Counted from the first letter of the stretch, positions 14,050 to 26,289 are shown. The stretch: 64,000 bases of DNA from Centropus unirufus (GCA_013397695.1 VYZI01000018.1:2644920-2708919), one strand, 5' to 3'. The notes: generated by a model not told the origin, from the letters alone. Numbers and translations: made by a program.

Positions 14050-14350
14050 ACCTGCTGCCTCTGGTGGCTTTGTTATAAGTTTGCTGAGGATGCAGTAGCT
14101 TCACATAAGCTGCTGCTTATTTACTAATTAATTTACCTGCATATATATGAATGGCTCTTTTGCAGTGGTTTCCTAGCAATTCAATTCTGATATGCATCCT
14201 TTGTTTTCAGTGACAGGATATGTGGGTGACTGGATATGCATGACCATAGGCTTCCTTGTCATTAAATGTTGAGATAATTTTCATGATTACCTGTTCTTTG
14301 AGCAAATTAATTTGAGCAAGTCTCCTATTTGTTTTATACCTTCAGAGGTT
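14050..14350. promoter_or_regulatory. candidate conserved noncoding element
   Basis: This compact repeat-free stretch carries TAATTAATTTACC near 14125-14137, a CCTTTGTTTTC SOX/TCF-like word near 14200, CATTAAATGTTGAGATAA near 14261, and AAATTAATTTGAGC near 14305. There are no open frames of note. The homeodomain-core density is higher than in the flanks. Enhancer function is inferred. Confidence 0.3.
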
Positions 14351-17099
14351 TGGGATTTGAGTCGAACTCCTATCAAAAAAGCAAAAAATAGATTATTACA
14401 TCTCTATTCCATAGGCCATTTCATTTTAATGAAATGTATAAAAGAAGATTTTTAATTCTTAAAAAAAAAATAATGTTGAATTAATTCTGCCTTGGCAGAG
14501 AGGCTACTGATTGGGGTTACTAATCCTGTAGCCCCTTTCTTCTAACCACTGAGTTCTAGTCATGAAATTATTTTGTTATCAAAACATGCAAGTGTATGCG
14601 TGTGTGTTTTTGTAAATGTGCATGCATGCATTAGGTAAGCTGCATACAGAAAATATAACACTGTATCTGAAAAGTCCTCTCAGCAACTGCTGTTTGACAT
14701 GCGAGCTGTCTTAGTAAAATTCTCTCTTTTAGTATTTAAGGACAATGAAACCTCCAGAAATCTTCTCAATAATCCATTTGTCCTTCTTACTTTTCCCCAG
14801 ACTGAACTCGGAGGGCCATATCCCCTCTGACAATGCTCAGCTTGGGCTGATTATTTAGGAATGCAAAGAAATCCTTGTGCCTGGCCCAATGAAGCAACAT
14901 GTGTGCTTTTGGCAATTAAAATAATTGAAATTAAGAAAGAAAGTTCCTCGTTTCAGGTGCTAAGTCTCTGTACTACCAAGTGATACAGCTGTTTTTACTC
15001 TTGCAGTGACAGCAAATGGATTGTAAATAAGTAGAAGAGATAAGGATTTGCAGAGCAAGGAGAGGATTTCATGTTCCCAGATAGTCTCCCATCCTGCAAG
15101 AATGGAGTGGTAAGTACTTCAGTTGTGGATCCCCTGAAGCTTCGTGGCACTTCATGCAAGTGCACTTCAGTGGCAATTTCTGTTATTGCTGTGTTTCAGA
15201 TTTTCCTAACTAATAATTCTCAATATTAATTTTTAGCCAGGCTAGGGCAAAAGCAGCTACCTAAAAATACTTATTTTACAGCAAAAGAATGATAAACTAC
15301 ATGAAAGAACAAATAAAAAAGCCCTATTTTGTTGTTCCTATTCTGTTTGTTTTCCCTATCCCATTCTGCCAGTTTTTATTTGCTCAGCCCTATATTAATT
15401 TTCCCCTCAACTGACCAGGAATTATGAAGCAACACTGGCAATGTAAAGGCATGATGTTGCCTTTCTCTCTTTGGGCAAAAAGACAAGCTACAAGTGAAAT
15501 ACCTCCCCAACAGGAGTAAAGAAATCTGGGAATCTTTTATGACCACGTGAAGATGAGAACCTAAACCACTAATGAAACAGACTCTATCTTTTCCTAGTGT
15601 CTGCAATTCACTTGGAGTTCTCCCTGCCTGACCAGTTCTTGATCATCAGCTGGGGAGAGAGAGGAGCACTGAACAGACACTGCTCTTGCACAAGAAACAG
15701 GGGAGAGGGAATTTTTCCCCCTGTTAGCGGCAGAGATGTGACAGGGCACTTTCCGAGTTGAGCCCTAAGCCTGAGGCAGTACATTAGGGCTTTGGGTAGG
15801 CAGCCCAGTGCAGGAGGGCATAAGAGGCTTATTCAGCATTTCATACAAATTTTCTGTCCAAAGAAAAATCAACAGACTGTCGTGAAAAGTCTGCAAAAAT
15901 AGATGCAATATGATTGTTTCTTTCAAGCATCACATTTCTTGAACTGTAGACTAAGCCACAAATGGCTCCTCCCTGTTCACTCCGTCTTTTATTTACCACA
16001 TGGGTACCGCATTCTAATGTCAGACTGCTTTATGATTTTATTAGCATGCTGCCTTCAGCAAGCGTTACAAAAGAGCTTCACCTGCCTCAGTACTTCCTGA
16101 ACGTATCAAATACATGAAAACAAATATTTAGATTATGTGAAAGTATTTGAGTTTCTCTGAATTTGCTTTTAGGTTCCAAATGTTCAATACTTACAATTTT
16201 TCAGAAACTTGCCGTTGGTGGTAGCATTGATTATTACCTTTAAATAGCTCCGTAGTTTAAAATATATTTGAATGTTTTGGGCAAATCTCCAAAAAGTAAA
16301 TGTTGATCTTTGTTTTGTATAGATAAGATTTATTTTACATCCAAAGATATATCACTGTGCCTTACATATAATTTTTTTTCCACTGATGATGAGGCTGGCT
16401 TTAGGATATTGGTAGTATCATGTCCAAAAATAGCTTAGCATTCTGACTTACAGTGAGCAAGACCCTTAGCTCTTAGGATGGATGCCTGATGTATTAAATA
16501 TCCCTAATTGATGACATATCAAGAAATACAATGAATCATAATACAAAAACAGTCAGATAGCCAGTGTTAACTCATCTTAAATATGTCTAATAACAGATAA
16601 CTTCGGCTTCTAAAAATTAGTTTTCTTATACAAAAAGATACTTTCTCTAGTCTGACAGTAAGAGGTGTGTTTATTAGTTTTTCACAGCTGGAGATGTCAC
16701 ATAGTTACTAGTGTTGGTAAACAAGCTTCCTCTCAAGCTGACTCCACCACCCAGTCTGCAAAAGTCTGCAAAAATCTAGACATCGTTTCTTTGGAGGGGA
16801 AGGGGGAAACTGTGACTGTGACAGATAGAAGGGAGGAAAAATGTTCTGTCTTTGAGCAATGATGACAATGGGAACATGGAATATGGCTGAAAATTCATTG
16901 AACTTTGTTTACTCTTGAATTGCAGGATACAGTCCCTTTGCATGAGGAGTCCATGAGTTCCAAATGGATAAAAGGCATGCTTGTAATTCAGAGGTATGTG
17001 TAGAAATTACATTTGTGCTACTGAATTTTGGAAAGATAAACCTCCCCGAAGTTGCATATTCACCCAGTTCAAAGCATCTAACCTTTTTCAGAAGCTCAT
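14351..17099. other. noncoding, no gene recognised
   Basis: AT-rich sequence. A short TG-rich run with a GCATGCATGC word lies at 14595-14635. Several short frames (up to about 75 codons) on either strand show nothing recognisable. The last 200 bases before 17100 may be an unrecognised upstream part of the LINE fragment that follows. Confidence 0.5.
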
Positions 17100-17226
17100 G
17101 GAGGGCCCAGTCACCAAACATGGAGCCTGTCTCATGAGGCTCACGAATACCAATGCGAGGTCCTGCACCTGGGCTGCGGCAACCCCCGGTATCAGTAAAG
17201 GCTGAGGGAGGAAGGGATTGTGAGCC
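17100..17226 (+). mobile_element. CR1 LINE fragment (ORF2 3' part)
   Basis: The run TGGAGCCTGTCTCATGAGGC, followed by GCGAGGTCCTGCACCTGGG, CGGCAACCCCCGGTATCAG, and AGGCTGAGGGAGGAAGGG, follows word for word the order of the C-terminal part of the CR1 reverse transcriptase ORF in birds and other sauropsids. That part encodes the peptide region ending in a V-L-H-L-G-type motif. The frame is broken (TAA just after the GGTATCAG word), and only about 130 bp is clear, so it is a dead truncated copy. It is GC-richer than its surroundings. This is the best preserved of the CR1 relics here and one of the strongest taxonomic clues. Confidence 0.85.
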
Positions 17227-18789
17227 TTTTCTAGGATCCTGAACAGTTTTCTTTGCTCTAATAAAGGCCAAAGAGATATTGTTGGGAATTAATATGTGCC
17301 AAAAAGGCGTGCACATGTATTCTAGTTTTGTTGCAGAGCTGATAGAACATACTGCAATGAGTCCTGTTTGGTTACTTCATTTTTCATGCAATAATTAGCT
17401 GTTATCAAAATTATTTTAATAATGTGCATGCCTATGTTATTTTGAGCAATGCTTTCATCTGTGAGTGGACAGTGGAGTCAAGTAACACCAAAGATCTTCA
17501 AGGTGGGGGCTGGGGAGGGAAAACCTTCCAATGTATTTTTTTCTTCCTTCCAAAAAAAAAACATGGAATCATTTTTAAATTCAGAGGGATTTTGAGACTG
17601 AGCTTTAAAATCCTAGGGTATATGTGTGAAATAATCTACCAACTAAAAGCTATGGGCTGGTCAGCTGACCTACAACCCCTGCTACTTCGATAGTCTCCAG
17701 TGTGTAGTAGTATATGATTCATATGCACTTATTTCTGACTGTGTTCATCTTTGAAATAATCACTTCATTCTAGATAAATGTATTCAGTGGTATGACTACT
17801 ACATCCATCATATTAGGTAGGGTTGTGCAGCTGAATGCAGCTCTATTCCAAATAATGATGGTCTCTAATATTTTCCTGAAAATGTGGGTCATTTATTATC
17901 ATAGGCTAATTATGCCTAATACAGGTGCAGGCTGACATTTATTGCAAGAGGTGGGCTGGAGGGAATCAGAGGGCATTGAGTTGTCATTGGAGCAGTTTCT
18001 GGGAAGGAATTTAGCTGCCCATCCAGCATTTCTGCCGGAGCTCTGGGAAGCATTTCCCTCCCCACAGTGTGCTAGATCCGCTTGCTTCTCCCCTATTTCA
18101 GGCAGGATTGATGGTTATTCGTACCTCTCCTTGGTCAGGGATAACAAAAGTTTCTTCTCTCCTCACACCAGCTCCCGGGCAGGAGAAGCACAGTTGCTTT
18201 GTTTCAGTGGCAGTCACCCTCCCGCCTAGATCAGCCCCAACAGTCACTGGATTTGTAGGACACAGATCCCCACACCTATAGCTTTGATTTCTTCTCTAAG
18301 TGGCAACTTCCAGCAATTTCTTCTCCACCTCTCTGATTGCACAGACAGGGGATGCAAAGCAATAAAATCCTACTTTACAGCCGTCTGCTTCTCATCTGGG
18401 ACAAATACAGCTCTCCATGCCTGCCCGCGAAAACTCAGACCCAGAAACTTCCTTCAAAATGTGATATCCCAAGCAGAAAGGAGAAACGTCACCCAGTCTT
18501 TCTGTTGTAATTTAACCTTTACTTCTGGGTGTTTCTGTCTTCCATTGCTACTCTTTGGTCAGAAATTAATAATTGAGCAAAAACATGACTTTAACTCTAG
18601 TGTAGTATGGGTTTCTTTGTCTTGGGAATTATCCCAGGACAGCTCTAGCTCAGATTTTTTTTTTTCTTGACCTCAATGGGAGTGAACACTACATTTATGT
18701 TTTATTATCTATGCCTGACATAGCTCAATTCGCTGTTTTGTTTTGGTTTTTTATCCCAGTTTTATGATGTTTACACTTCTCTCTCTCGG
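17227..18789. other. noncoding; possible enhancer-like part 17740-17960
   Basis: Some CR1-derived sequence may continue past 17226 but I cannot trace it. The stretch 17740-17960 is repeat-free with GGCTAATTATGCCTAATAC near 17905 and AAATAATGATGGTCTC near 17851, suggesting a regulatory element. The part at 17940-18660 is GC-richer, with short frames in two phases and a pyrimidine-rich tract ending in CAG near 18103, but no matching exon structure is evident. Confidence 0.4.
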
Positions 18790-19240
18790 TGAATGTCTTG
18801 TCACTGTGACCATAATATTCCTAAGAATTTTATCATACTTACCATAATTTTGAAAACTTCTTTTAGGTCACATCTGTGGCTGTTATTTTCCAGGGAGAAT
18901 AACTCAACCCCCTTAACCTTTTCTTATGACTTAGATTTGAGACCTGATATTATCTTTGTTGCCCTATGGTAAATCCCTTGCAAGGCAGTGTTGTGCTTCA
19001 CATCTCATAGTGCCCAACCCCACAGACAGGTCTAGGTAGGCTCCACAGGGGTTGTAGCTATCAAGGCTCTTCTAATTCAGAAAGTGTATCACCTCCTGCT
19101 TACTGCTCTATCCCCTTGCTAATACCACTTGATGATATCTTTAGTCCCACAGCCTGCTACTGTGCACTAGGTTGATGGTTTCAGGGATTTTTCTACAATA
19201 ACTCCCCAAAGCCTTTAGCTCTAGTAGGGTGTTTCATTTG
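18790..19240 (-). mobile_element. ancient CR1/L3-like LINE relic, antisense
   Basis: Read on the minus strand, the segment shows in order a GGAGTTATTGTAG word, AAATCCCTGAAACCATC, GTGCACAGTAGCAGG, GGGATAGAGCAGTAAG, GGGCAACAAAGATAAT, CATAAGAAAAGGTTAAGGG, and TTATTCTCCCTGGAAAATAAC, then TTTTCAAAATTATGG. This is the known word order of the end of CR1/L3 ORF2 and its 3' region (GTCATTGTGGA, CAATGTGCAGCAGC, GGGATAGAGAATAAG, and so on). It is heavily diverged, with many stops, and much older than the 17.1 kb copy. Ends are approximate. Confidence 0.8.
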
Positions 19241-20635
19241 TGAAGGAATTTGGCCATTTTTCCACAGGGGAATTTATTCTGGGAAGTCCTGGGAAACAGG
19301 GAAACCATGTTAGTCAAAGTGCTTTGTGGAAGTACTAGTATTGGTGAAAGCAATCACTGCAGCGCATGTAATGTTTCTGGACGCTGAAATGGTGCTTGGG
19401 GCCAGAGAATAAAAATGCATCAATTTAGTGATTCATTTTGATGAAAACAAAACTGTGGAAAGCTTTTTTCCATTATAGTTTTCTTTGTGGAGCCGTTCAC
19501 AAGCAGCCATAGTATCAGCAGAATGCACAGCTGCTTTATTAGTGGGGCTGTTCAGACAGCAGTGCTTGATTTTGAGGTTCACATAAGGTGCACAGCCAAG
19601 ACTGTAGAGAGCATCCTCTGGTCCAGCAAATTGGAGAGATGAACAGACAACCAGATGGTTGGTGACTTCTGGGCCAGTGATAAATTTACTGAGAGTATAG
19701 GCAGAATTTTTTGTTCTTTCATTATCTTTGAAGACCAAAATAAGCTTGGGGTTTATCAGGAGGTTACATGTTTGTTTGGGTGGACTTCTGAGGGAGTGTT
19801 TCTCCTTGATTTTGTAATTTGCACTGGAAGGCAAAAAAAGTAGAATAACATTTTCACCCAGTTAAGTGTATTCATCTAATTACTGGGGTTCAAGAAGCTC
19901 ACTGTCATCATACACCGATTTTACAGGAGCACCTGTGGTCCAGTGATGTGTGCGCATAGGTCTCTCCAAGCAAGGCAGTAACCCCGCTGCTGGTGGGGCT
20001 GCCAGCAGAACCTCCAACTGATGGACGACAAACTTTGATGAGTGATGAAACTAAGACAACTTCCTGTGACAAAATGATTTTCAGCAAAATTACTGAAAGC
20101 ACATTTCAGACAAGGTAAATTTTAGGGAGGTGATTAAGAAATTATGCAGAGCTTAGGTATAGCAATGGTGTTAGGAATGTGCCTCTCTGAACCTCCTTTT
20201 TCTTCAAACTACAGAAGAGACCTGACTACCTGGGCAATACTTTTGACTTCATTTCCTAACCTGCCCAGTACACACATTTACTAGGCTTGAGTGATTTTGG
20301 TGGTAAAGGAAGGGAGTGCTAAAAGCTGCTTTTATTAACTTCTACAATTGCAGTGGGATGAAAGATTTTTGCCTAGGCCAGGTAAAAATGAGAAGGATTT
20401 ATCTCAATGAAGTGAGGGGTCTTTCACTGAATGTGTAATTATCATATTTACATCATATAATTGTTATATATGAGAGTGAAGTCCAGTATTCACGTTTTGA
20501 TTCAAGCCAGTCCCTTGATAGATTTGTTAACTAGTGTCATGCATGCAAGACCATTCAGGAAGGCCTTCAGTTTGTGACTAGCTGCAGGTAATGTTACTCC
20601 TAGATATGGCTGAAGGAGCATGTAATTTATTTTGA
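19241..20635. other. noncoding, no gene recognised
   Basis: This is sequence between the LINE relic and the second gap. A 133-codon minus-strand frame at 19433-19834 is the longest, but it has no recognisable motif and overlaps a plus-strand frame. Nothing else can be supported. Confidence 0.5.
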
Positions 20636-20681
20636 NNNNNNNNNNNNNNNNNNNNNNNNNNNNNNNNNNNNNNNNNNNNNN
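20636..20681. other. assembly gap (46 N)
   Basis: Forty-six N bases. The flanks are AT-rich and contain no partial gene that the gap would interrupt. Confidence 0.99.
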
Positions 20682-21479
20682 AATATTTATTTTTCACCTG
20701 CACCCATTTTCATCAGCCTACAATTTATCTTTAGATTTCAGGTAAGCATGAAATAAGCATGAGCCACAAGTCTCCAGAGGAAGAATTGAAACATGCTGTA
20801 GAGCTACATTAAGGTAGGGCAGCCAAGTCATGGGTGGCTCTTCGGCTCTGCAAATGTAGGCTCAGTTGAAGCCTGGGGAGGGCACTTAAGCCGGGCACTG
20901 TGGGAGGAGGTGAGCAGGCAGGTGGCATGGTGAGGGCACTGCAGTTTTAGGGGGGAAAATAAGATGCTCTGAGAGCTGATACAGTGCCACATCGTGACCG
21001 TTTGTCCCACTGTATGGTTCATTTCTTGATTCTTGGTCACTGTTGAAATAGGTGATTGTAAATAAGATTGAGCTTAAAATCCTTTCAGAAATGTGACAAT
21101 CCTTATATAATTGTGCAGTTTCCACATGATCTGAAATCCTGTCCCCAGATAGACAACAGATTTATAATAAACCTTACTGCGCAGTAATTTTTAAGCATTT
21201 CTGCCTGTTTCAGAAAGTAATAAATTTTGTTTCCTATTGCTGGCATGGTACATTAAACTGTGAAAGAGAGAGGATTTAGGAATATGTATGAGCTAATGAC
21301 AAATTTTAAGTACTGTATCAATAAAGACATTAAAGAGGTGATAGAAAATGAGAGAGGCAGGATCCTTTCTATTGATTGCCAGACCCGGGAATGTGGTGGT
21401 GTCTGCGAGCATTGCTGTGTTTCACCAGAGCCATTATCCTACACATCCACTACATCCGCAGAGAGTGATGTGACATGAG
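20682..21479. other. noncoding, no gene recognised
   Basis: A GC-richer patch at 20820-20960 contains repeated GGGCACT words (GAGGGCACTTAAGCCGGG and TGAGGGCACTGCAG), perhaps a decayed local duplication. A 72-codon plus frame at 21260-21478 has a cysteine-rich end but no recognisable family. Without splice or homology evidence it is not called as a gene. Confidence 0.45.
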
Positions 21480-21620
21480 CTCTTATTGCTGATCCTGAAT
21501 AAAAAAATCACCTGATTAATTAGAATGCGATTATTCTCAGCCAGCACAATATTGAAAAATAAGCTATTAGATACTACTATTATTAATAGTCACCGCATTA
21601 TATTGCAGCAGAAGCACTGT
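21480..21620. promoter_or_regulatory. candidate conserved noncoding element
   Basis: The stretch contains TCTTATTGCTGATCCTGAAT, ATTAATTAG at 21515-21523, GCGATTATTCTC, and TATTATTAATAGTC near 21578. It is a repeat-free cluster of homeodomain-core words. Regulatory function is inferred from texture only. Confidence 0.33.
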
Positions 21621-22399
21621 TTTAAAACAGGCTTTCCTGCTTATCCCAAGGAGTTTGCAGTCTGCCGCTAAGTCTTTGCTTAGAAAAGGAAGATAATTGT
21701 AAGAAACATGCACCATAGGGTGTTCTTTGGGCTTCCTGGGCAGAGAGGGAACCACATGGCCTCACTTCCAAACCTGTCATGGTCATCACAACCTGCCCAG
21801 CACCCTGGCAGGGCCCAGAAGTGCGAAGGATGTATCTCTCATTATCCTATACATCAAGGAATTGGATATTTCTTGGGAAAAGCTCACACAAGACAAAACA
21901 CTAATAGGTTTTTATGGGTTTTGTTTTGTTTCCCCAGAAATGTATTTTTGCAATTACTTTTGGTGTCTATATTATTTAAAGGGGTGTAACAAACACCCCA
22001 GTAATCATTAGACTTGTCCCTTTTCTGCCAAATTTTACTTTTTACTCTTTTGTCAAATTTTCTGAAAGGGCAGCGTGAATTCTTTTTGTGTTATCTGCTG
22101 AAACCATTGGAAATATAACCAACAACACAGGTTCTCTGAAAAGATCCAGAATAAAAATACATGTTTACAGTAATTCTTTCATTGAACTGGCAGATAGGAA
22201 AACCTCTTATCTAGTGACAAAAAACTTCTCTGTGCCTGCCTCCAAATTCCATGAGTCCAGTGTTGCTCCTCCCTATAAGCTATTACATAAAGGGTTCCTA
22301 AGGAAATCATCATTACAGCAGGTAAACCAAAAAACAGACTTACACAAATTGCAAATGTGATAAAAATAGTATAAGTATGTTTTTAAGGTATTGTCTCCT

Positions 22400-22720
22400 G
22401 AGAATTATACAGATGAATAATTTACTTAGGTTGTTGCTAATTTTAATTGATTACTTAATTAGATATTGTCCATAAGAAGCTGTCGTGCAACTCCCCCCAA
22501 TTTAATGCCACTTTTTTAAAATGAATTTCATTGCTATCAAATAAAGAACATTTGTGTTTGTTTCCTCTATTTAAATTCTGCTTCCTCCTTGTGAAACTGT
22601 TAATATGGTAGAGCGCTGCACTGAAATTGCCTACAAACTCTTAAAAACATAGTTAATTAGAGATAGCCCAATTTAAACTTTACTGCATTCTTGGTACATT
22701 CAGAATGTATTGAAGGTGCT
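22400..22720. promoter_or_regulatory. candidate conserved noncoding element
   Basis: Two copies of TTAATTAG (22455-22462 and 22653-22660) lie in a repeat-free AT-rich block. The block also holds TTTAATTGATTAC just upstream of the first copy, CATTGCTATCAAATAAAG near 22530, and a CTATTTAAATTC word near 22568. Paired homeodomain cores about 200 bp apart in a block with no coding frame fit an enhancer. Conservation was not testable here. Confidence 0.33.
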
Positions 22721-23225
22721 TTATGCCAATAAGCAAGAGGAAACACATTGTGCTACTGTGTGCTCAGTGACTGAGCGGGAAGGGCTCCTTCTGGTGACAG
22801 TAAAAGCAAGGCTCGCTATACAACTGGGAAGGAAAAAAAATCTGGTGATAATATCGATGAAATCTTTGGATTAAATGCCTGTCTTGGTTACAGGTATCCA
22901 ACTGCTAACGGAGTGCAGTGCAGGGCGTTGCAGGAATTAAAGCTGCTAAAAAAGGTCTGGATAAAGCAACTAGTTTTAGTGCTTTAAGCACGTAGTATCA
23001 TATTCTAACAGTAGAATTGCAGCATTCATTCCATTCTATTCATATTCCAACAGTATTTGCAAGTAACTTGCTGCCTAAAAATGGTTTGTTTGCATATTGT
23101 TTCAGAAGCATTCTGGGTGGTTGTTCCTGGGAGTTGTGTGGGGCTGGGCTCAGAGGCTGCAGGAAGACGGGAACACTGGACCATGCTCTGGATCTGCAGC
23201 AGTCTTTGGATGGGTAAGATATCCA
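22721..23225. other. noncoding approach to duplicated segment
   Basis: Open frames overlap on both strands from about 23020 onward with no shared motif. The last 60 bases before 23226 may be a weakly matching extension of the direct repeat that follows. Confidence 0.4.
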
Positions 23226-23367
23226 AAGGCTGTTGGTGGAGGCTTGCTCCTGGTTGTGTGGGTTGCACAGAGAAAAGAAATATTCTTTTCTCCTTACTAC
23301 TCTGACCCATGCACCCAGTCTCATTTTCTCTCCCCTTCTGGGGAGGACGAAGAGACTTCAACCCTAA
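23226..23367. repeat. direct repeat copy A (~142 bp)
   Basis: The block begins AAGGCTGTTGGTGGAGGC and ends CTTCAACCCTAA. It matches 23939-24085 in the same orientation. By hand I count about 15 substitutions over roughly 130 aligned bases, around 88% identity, plus a small indel near the 3' end. In one minus-strand frame both copies read through without a stop (residues VRRKE, LCNPH, TNSL in common), but the substitutions are mostly amino-acid changing, so coding constraint is not indicated. It could be an unnamed interspersed repeat or a local segmental duplication. Confidence 0.8.
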
Positions 23368-23938
23368 TATCCAAAATGGGTATTTTTTCTACTCTATAAA
23401 AGAAATAAAGATTACCTATTTTTAACACTTGTTAGGAGAAAAGCATTCTGTACGTGTCAGAAATCACTACTAACTGCTGTAGTTGTTCAGAAGCACTGCG
23501 CAGAGTGAAAAAAAATGTAGCAGCATAGTGCTGTGAAAAAGGACAGGGTCTGGAAGCCATTTTAGAACACATTTCCATCACAAGAACTTCAGGGTCATGG
23601 AAAATTATAGTGTCTAAAGACCTGAAAGACATAATTTTGGTCTGAGATCATGTTATTTAAAATTATAATCTCAATTCCATTAAGAATATAAAATTGCTTA
23701 GCATTTAAACTCAGGAAAAATGGTGTAATTCCTATGACGTTTCCTAAGACTTGCCAAAATTGTGAAATGTGGCCTTTCCTAACCTGCAGCAGGTATTGGT
23801 AAGAAGGTAGAAGAGCAAGGGCTCTCAAGTTCTGCAGTGTTTGTGGGCATGGTGACTTCCAGAAACACATATGTAGCTCCTCAAGAGAGGGGAGACCAAT
23901 CATGAAGAGTGGCATGGTCAGTGGGTCCACCATGTCAA
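23368..23938. other. unique spacer between direct repeats
   Basis: AT-richer sequence with no repeat wording or motif. Most of it is covered by one minus-strand frame of unknown character. Confidence 0.4.
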
Positions 23939-24085
23939 AAAGGCTGTTGGTGAAGGCTTGCTCCTGCAAGTGTGGGTTGCACAGAGCAAAGAAATGCTCT
24001 TTTCTCCTTACCACTCTGACCCATACACCCAGATTCGTTTTCTTTCCCCTTCTGGGGAGGACAAGGATACTTTTTGCAACCCTAA
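23939..24085. repeat. direct repeat copy B (~147 bp)
   Basis: This is the second copy of the unit at 23226-23367, beginning AAGGCTGTTGGTGAAGGC and ending TTTTTGCAACCCTAA, about 570 bp downstream of copy A. The 23368-23938 interval is different sequence, so the pair is dispersed rather than tandem. A 139-codon minus-strand frame runs out of copy B from 24014 to 23595 but has no recognised domain. Confidence 0.8.
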
Positions 24086-26289
24086 GCAGCCATCCACAGG
24101 TACAAGGAGGAGGTCCTGTCCCAGCTGAGCTCTTGTGCCCTGTCCCAGCTGAACCGTGTTCAGATCAGCCTGAGGTGCTGGAGGAGCACTGTGATGCATA
24201 AAAATGCCACTTGATAAGATATGTGCAAGATGTATCTGTAGAAGAGACTGGAATGTCCTGAGCTATAAAAGGATCAAGGCTGTTACTACCTGGAGGGGCA
24301 GAAACCAGGACATTGAATGACTACTGTTTGCTCTTCCACCTAAAAACAATTTTGGAGAGTGAAGCATCTTGTACAGGTACCACCAGGCATTTTCTCTAGA
24401 CCACTCAGAAGCCCTACTTAGGAAACAAAATGTAAAACACCTCTATCTTGTTGTATGTCATTTCCTAAGTGACAGCTGATTACGTTTTAGGAATGTTTTC
24501 CCATTTTCTGAATTAAATCAGTTTGGCATTCTGTAGCAGACAGTACTCATTAACCTTTTAAGGACTGCCAAACTAGTCTGAAGCCTTCAATGGAGGGAAA
24601 AAAAATGAAACGAAAATATAAATCTCCTTTGTTAAAAATCATTGTAATACGGTGTTTCTGAAGCAACAGGCAACAAAGACCAGGTCTCCTTGCAGTATTC
24701 GTTAGATGTGACAGCGGTTTATAGTGTACCTCAGCAGGTTTTAAGAGGGTACCAAATACAAACCTAGTTCATGACGTATATTATGAATGACATTTATTAT
24801 CTTATCAAACTTTGATGTTTAGAAGGATACTACTTTTCGTAATTAATGGTTCCATATAACTCTTCCAGACTGCTGGGAAGAAGAAAATAGAAGCACACAC
24901 AGTAAGAAAGTAAGCACACACAGCAGAAATCGGGAGTAGCATGATCTCAAACACCTGCTCTTGATGAATTCAGGAATACGTAAGTAGAACTAAATAAGAA
25001 ATTTAATGCAGTTCCACAGGTTTTTGGCTTCCCTTACCTCTCCTGAAAATACACTGTGGATAGTTACTGGATGATATCCAGTATGCCATGACTATTGCTA
25101 AACACTACTTATCAAGTTGGTGAGTGAGGGGAAATGTTTAATGCTGATACTATATGTACACTTACAATGTTAGTGTGTCTGACCTATGTCTATGCTTTCT
25201 GGGCCTATGACATTTATGGTGTCTGATTGTCTGTCTGCAATAACTGTTGGTCCTCGATTCTTCACTATTGTGAAGGCTAGAATATCCCTATTTTGGTTAG
25301 TCAGTAACAAAACTACACAAATTAACCTGTTAATTTATATCTTCAATGAATATGTTTAAGCAGACAAGATCTGTAGCCACCTCTCCAAGTAATGTTGCCC
25401 TTCCATGGAGGGCAGTTAACCCATCACAAAATGGCACTTGTTCATTTTTATGGTGGGCTTTTAGACAAGTAGGTTTTAAAACAAAGTGGTAAAACTTCTG
25501 AAATGGCCCTCCTCCCAAGAGAGGAGGCTCGCTCAGACCCATTACTTTGGGGACCAATAAATATTAGTGCAACAGGAATAGACAGGTTCAAATTTCTCTT
25601 CTGTCTTAAAAACATACAAATGAATGAAAATGAGGTATATGGTGTCAGCGTGGTAAAAACAACTAACAATTTTGATAATTTTGAGGTGGAGGAGGCCAAA
25701 ATAGACCCTGGAATCTACTGGAGAGGAAGTGAAAATCTGCATCCCCCATGCAGGCAAGCAGAGCCTGGCACAGCACTGCTCAGCCCAGGCTGTGGATGTC
25801 TGCTTAGTCACAGCAGTTTGCACCAATGCACCTTCTCTCCAGAGCCAAAGCTTGCCTAGATTTCCAGAGCGCACACCAAGTTATTTATCTAGAATGAGGT
25901 TAAGAAACCAAACCATCCTCTGATCTCGTCACCTAATTTGTTCCATTCTGGCAGTAATTTGTAGTGGCTGGGGTGTCTGGGTTCCCCTTTCTGGTCCCTC
26001 CTTAGCCAGGGCTCCATGGTGTAATAAAGAAGGTGTGGCTGGAGAACCTTTGCTGCAAGATGCTTTAACGATGGTATTAATTTCTTAAACATCTTTCACC
26101 TTTTCTCGTACATGAGGCATCCTAACTGACAGCTTTTGGGTTTTGTCGGTACTGGCTGCACACCTGCACCTCTCCATGCATTAAACCTTGACTGTAGGAC
26201 TCTCGTCACAAATGAACTGTCAAATCATTACTACATTTGATGCAGCATAATCTGTCTTGAAATTAGAATTGGTCCATCCAGGCTCAAAT
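24086..26289. other. noncoding, no gene recognised
   Basis: A short local duplication, CAGCTGA separated by 26 bp (GTCCCAGCTGAGCTC and GTCCCAGCTGAACCG), occurs near 24118-24156. An AAGCACACACAG word recurs at 24891 and 24911. Overlapping open frames on both strands at 25330-25925 (up to 118 codons) show nothing recognisable. Confidence 0.5.

Noticed and set aside
16909..17316. 135-codon minus-strand ORF as a gene
   Set aside because: It runs antisense through the CR1 fragment, so the openness reflects the LINE sequence.
21260..21478. Cys-rich 72-codon frame as a small secreted protein
   Set aside because: No signal peptide, and the cysteines cluster only at the end without a known spacing.
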